Of a stretch of DNA of 46,105 nucleotides, positions 43,076 to 46,105 are shown piece by piece. Position numbers and translations under genes: made by a program. The stretch's first letter is position 1. Each line of letters begins with the position of its first letter. Source of the stretch: Selaginella moellendorffii (lineage: Eukaryota; Streptophyta; Lycopodiopsida; Selaginellales; Selaginellaceae); contig NW_003314302.1 in assembly GCF_000143415.4 (NCBI RefSeq), forward strand, positions 211,810-257,914, in the 5' to 3' direction. The notes beneath the pieces are model-generated. The model was not told the DNA's origin. It ran no database searches and was given only the letters and a program-made list of their open reading frames with translations.

Positions 43076-43850
43076 AGCTGGCATACCATGGGTTATGGTG
43101 TTGTGTGGGGCAAGGTGCGAAGGCTATGGGCAAGGCATGTGGAGGCACTCGGCCTGGTCCATATGGTGCAGCATGGTGCTCAACTTTGCTTGTATGGCAC
43201 AGTGTAATGCTTAGTCCGGCCTACATGTTCTGGCCTACACGTGGTCCTAACTAGTGTGGCCCACATTGCACACCAAGGCTCTTGGCCTGGCCAATGTGGT
43301 GCAGCCCAGTTCACGTGGCAAGTGTGGAGGTAGTGGTGTGGTGGTATGGAGGCCAATGCGACATGCAGTCTAGTTTGCATGGCGATCATGGAGGTGTTGT
43401 TGAGCAATCAACACTATGAGGGAGAGAAGGAGAAAGAAATGACTTACTCTTGATGGCATTATTCTTAATATCGACAAATCCCATTGAGTCGCTCCCAATC
43501 TCCCACTCTACTTTCTGATGCTGGCAGCTGCCCTAACTCTAACCTAACTTTCATTACAGCCATTTATTGTGGATGGAGTAAATCTCATATGTCCATTTCT
43601 TTATACAATTATTTGCTAGCAATCTACAATTTCTACTCCGTTCTAGATTTAATCATGTGACAAAACTCCTTTTGAGTTATAACCTAATATGACTATGCTA
43701 TAATGTGGAAATAATGTGACAGCCACATATGTGGAATTGATCACAATATGAAATTATAAATAAGAATTATGTGTTTTCTTGCACATCATAGAATCTTGTC
43801 ATAAATATAAGGTTCTTAAAATCATAAATTTATATAATGTTTTTGCTTAT
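43076..43850. other. GC-rich repeat debris and unassigned sequence
   Basis: 43080-43400 is GC-rich with recurring GTGGTGCAG and GGCCTGGCC motifs similar to the tandem repeat at 39814. It may be the variable array of a different family B subtype. 43441-43850 shows nothing recognisable. Confidence 0.45.
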
Positions 43851-44558
43851 TTTACATATTTGTATTATTCTCGTCCTATAAAGATGTTATTTCCAAAGTA
43901 ATATGACAGATAATTTACTATAGATGATAGATGATAGTACATATATGGAATATATTAAAATGATTTCAGAAGAATGTGATGATTTTTGGCTTTAATAAAG
44001 TACTAAAAATATGTACAATATTTAATTTGTTTGGCAACAGTTGATCACATGTTTCTTTTGCACCTCGTGATAATCCTATGCTTGTATACTAGCTCCATAA
44101 GTCTGTTATCTGGAAGATCAATAAGGTCTAGCAAGACATAATGAATAGAAGTCATGGGTGTGTTCTCACTAGAAGCTATATACGTGTTCTTGTTCAAGAC
44201 CTAGAATAATATCATTCTTATTTTTCACATTATGGAGTATGTTTGAGGTGATATTTCTTTCTATTATGCCGAAAGGTAGTTTATATACTAACTTTGAGCA
44301 TGTTTTTGAATTTGATGTATACAGACTTTTAATATTGTACAACATAGTCCTCTATACTTTATATAGACCTTATTATAACAGCATTAATCAATGATAGATC
44401 CTAGAATAAAAACACCATTACTTTTCACATAATGGCATATTAGTAATGGCACATGTTTGAGGTGACATTTTTTTTTGTTCTAGCTCTAAATACTCTACAT
44501 GATAACTTTGAGCATGTTTTTGAATCCAATATAAAGATTCAAAGATAATATAGACTTT
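43851..44558. other. Module flank, right-hand copy
   Basis: Matches the flank at 18490-18740 and, inverted, 9780-10250. It is the continuation of the right module after an interruption at about 38568-43850. No gene. Confidence 0.65.
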
Positions 44559-44820
44559 TGTAGCACACGTGGTTTTGACCCTTTATCCTATGGTGATTTA
44601 CCATAGGATAACACCACGAAGCAGAACCTAAACCCTCTTTGTGCCATGTGACAAATGCCACGTGTCACATACCACGTGTCCATGCCATGTGTCCATAAGA
44701 ACCCGAGGTTCAGGGCCTTGGGCCACTGAACGAAGGAACGGTGCCAAACTCCCAAGCGTGATGCCAAGGAGTGATAGAACCGGACCACGGAGCAACTCCC
44801 GAGCATATTTGCGATTGCCA
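44559..44820 (-). repeat. Family A LTR fragment
   Basis: Starts TGTAGCACACGTGG, has the perfect 12-bp hairpin (44583-44611), and is collinear with 2154-2405. It ends where GAGCATA meets unrelated sequence, close to the MITE target site in the left arm. Confidence 0.85.
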
Positions 44821-45024
44821 TAAGCTGCTGATGCTAGGTTATAGGATTAGTATTTGACGAGCATTCTTCCATTTATCCGAGCAAAGTGTGATGAACACTT
44901 AAGCCGCATATAAGTGGGACAATAACAACATTACAACTCCCATCATTGTTCACTTGCAAAGTACAAAGTGGATGAGTTTGTGTTAATCCATTTTCCCTAT
45001 CTTACAGTACATAGTTTATCTAAG
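44821..45024. other. Unassigned AT-rich sequence
   Basis: No reading frame or repeat recognised; it may be part of the decayed gypsy-type element that follows. Confidence 0.4.
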
Positions 45025-45255
45025 GGGCTCCTTGCTCAGTGGAAAGGACCGTATTAGGTGTTGCAGCAAATTGGACTTCAAGTTTATAAGGTTTGGCTTG
45101 ACATCCAGTAGGCTAATCCTCCTGAAATTGTGCATGTGCAACGGTTGAAATGCTTCATACAAAGGGATCAGGAACAATTAATACCACCTACAAATTTGCC
45201 AATGCCTCCTCTTGACGTTCCTTCAGATCCTAGCGCATCTATAAGAGAAGCTTGA
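45025..45255 (+). pseudogene. Ty3/gypsy-type integrase C-terminal remnant
   Basis: The frame reads WKGPY, then VLQQIG..VYKVWL, PPEIVHVQRLKCF, and a Pro-rich tail ending at TGA 45253-45255. This is the GPY/F module at the end of Ty3/gypsy-type integrase. There are two in-frame stops (TAG after GPY, and again before ANPPE), so it is dead. Confidence 0.75.
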
Positions 45256-45273
45256 TAGTCTTCCATTATTCCT

Positions 45274-45287
45274 AGAGGAAGGGATGA
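45274..45287 (+). promoter_or_regulatory. Polypurine tract
   Basis: AGAGGAAGGGATGA directly before the LTR start at 45288, the expected plus-strand primer. Confidence 0.65.
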
Positions 45288-45454
45288 TGTGAGGTCCAAG
45301 TGTATAGCTACGATGCTATATACTAATATTAGCATAGTGGGATTTTAGTAGCCGTTGGATTGGTTACCATTCGCTCCTATATATAAGTTAAGGTTTTTGG
45401 GATAATTGATATACACATTTTCTGTATTCCCTTTCCATATTCCATGCACTCACA
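45288..45454 (+). repeat. Short 3' LTR of gypsy-type element (167 bp)
   Basis: Starts TGTGAG and ends CTCACA, perfect 6-bp inverted tips. It contains CTATATATAAG as a TATA box. It follows the integrase remnant and PPT in the correct order. The matching 5' LTR is not in this window. Confidence 0.7.
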
Positions 45455-46105
45455 TCTATTATGGCATATAATTAATATTTAAATTATTAAAACAATTTTT
45501 CTTTAGAACATTTTTATTTATTTAATGTGTAAAAAGTTATGAAATTATTAGATTCACCATAACCTTAATATTTAAAAGTTTATAATATTTATATTAACTT
45601 ACAATTCAAAACTAAACTCAACTCTTTAGCTCGTAAGCTCAAGAATGGTCCGCACTCATAGATGAGCAGTAGAGGCTACACCTCTACAATCTCTACCAAC
45701 TAATTGGAAGAATGCAATTGAAAATTTACTTCTCCAACCAAAGATAACTTAGGAAGATGATATAAGGAATCTTTGCAATATTGAGGTCATACAAAGTGAG
45801 AGAGTGGAAATGCCATAAGCTATGTATGCTTCACAAACTCTTGGTGATGCCAAGGTGGCAAAACCACATGCAGCTGCAAATGCCTAGAAAGGGCAAAATT
45901 CTGTGGCATTTAGGCATGCTAAGCCTAGACTTGCCAAGAATCAATGTGTTACTGCGTGGAGGTGGGTGATTGGGCTCAAGATTGCACTACTCCGAAGCTT
46001 GTCAAGTGACTAGCTACGACGGCAAAGACCAATCTGTTCAAGAGTGATGGAATTACTATAGTAAATGAAGTTGGCAAAGAGTTTTACAATATATAGGCAA
46101 TGCAA
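45455..46105 (+). repeat. Direct copy of 31815-32480, copia gag region
   Basis: Diverged copy of the sequence leading into the copia element, including the gag-like stretch with CYCVEVGDWAQDC near 45945-45983, a broken zinc knuckle. It runs off the window end, so another copia copy probably continues beyond. Confidence 0.7.

Overview
This is a eukaryotic nuclear window, almost certainly from a land plant. The genes have spliceosomal introns, nuclear tRNA genes carry no encoded CCA, and the repeats are plant-type LTR retrotransposons. The intact multi-exon gene has seven introns of only 47-69 nt. Such uniformly short introns are typical of the lycophyte Selaginella, so I favour a Selaginella-like lycophyte; this is inference, not proof.

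About four fifths of the window is transposable elements in an AT-rich background. The genic part is one small module present three times: F-box gene / tRNA-Ile / SAM-dependent methyltransferase (spermidine-synthase fold) / intronless RNase HI-like gene / tRNA-Ile remnant / tRNA-Arg-like remnant. The central copy (14225-18430) has an intact F-box gene, an intact tRNA-Ile and an intact 8-exon methyltransferase gene. The left copy (10300-13535) is inverted and the right copy (35497-38512) is direct. In both, the F-box gene is cut by a Ty1/copia element, the tRNA-Ile is flipped, and the methyltransferase has lost its 5' end and the intron-2 splice donor. The RNase H ORF is full length with all catalytic residues in all three copies.

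Layout: 1-2153, featureless AT-rich DNA; 2154-9158, non-autonomous LTR retrotransposon family A on the minus strand (5-bp target duplication ATATT) carrying a later MITE; 9186-9695, a long-inverted-repeat element; 10300-13535, left module; 13536-14224, unique spacer; 14225-18430, central module; 18770-19361, long-inverted-repeat element; 19389-31074, inverted copy of family A, split by a complete LTR retrotransposon of family B (22663-30227, target duplication CCAAT) whose LTRs contain a hexamer/12-mer minisatellite; 31990-35450, decayed Ty1/copia; 35497-38512, right module; 38619-39605, NUP54 nucleoporin pseudogene; 39700-43440, rearranged family B debris and other repeats; 43850-44820, more copies of the module flank and family A; 45025-45454, 3' end of a Ty3/gypsy-type element with a short LTR; 45455-46105, a repeat also found upstream of the copia element.

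Large-scale structure: about 4.4-13.4 kb and 15.2-31.1 kb form an imperfect giant palindrome around the unique spacer and F-box gene. Family A and the long-inverted-repeat element occur at matching places in both arms, so they predate the inverted duplication. The MITE (left arm only) and family B (right arm only) came later. Shared derived features make the three modules mosaics, pointing to repeated recombination or conversion.
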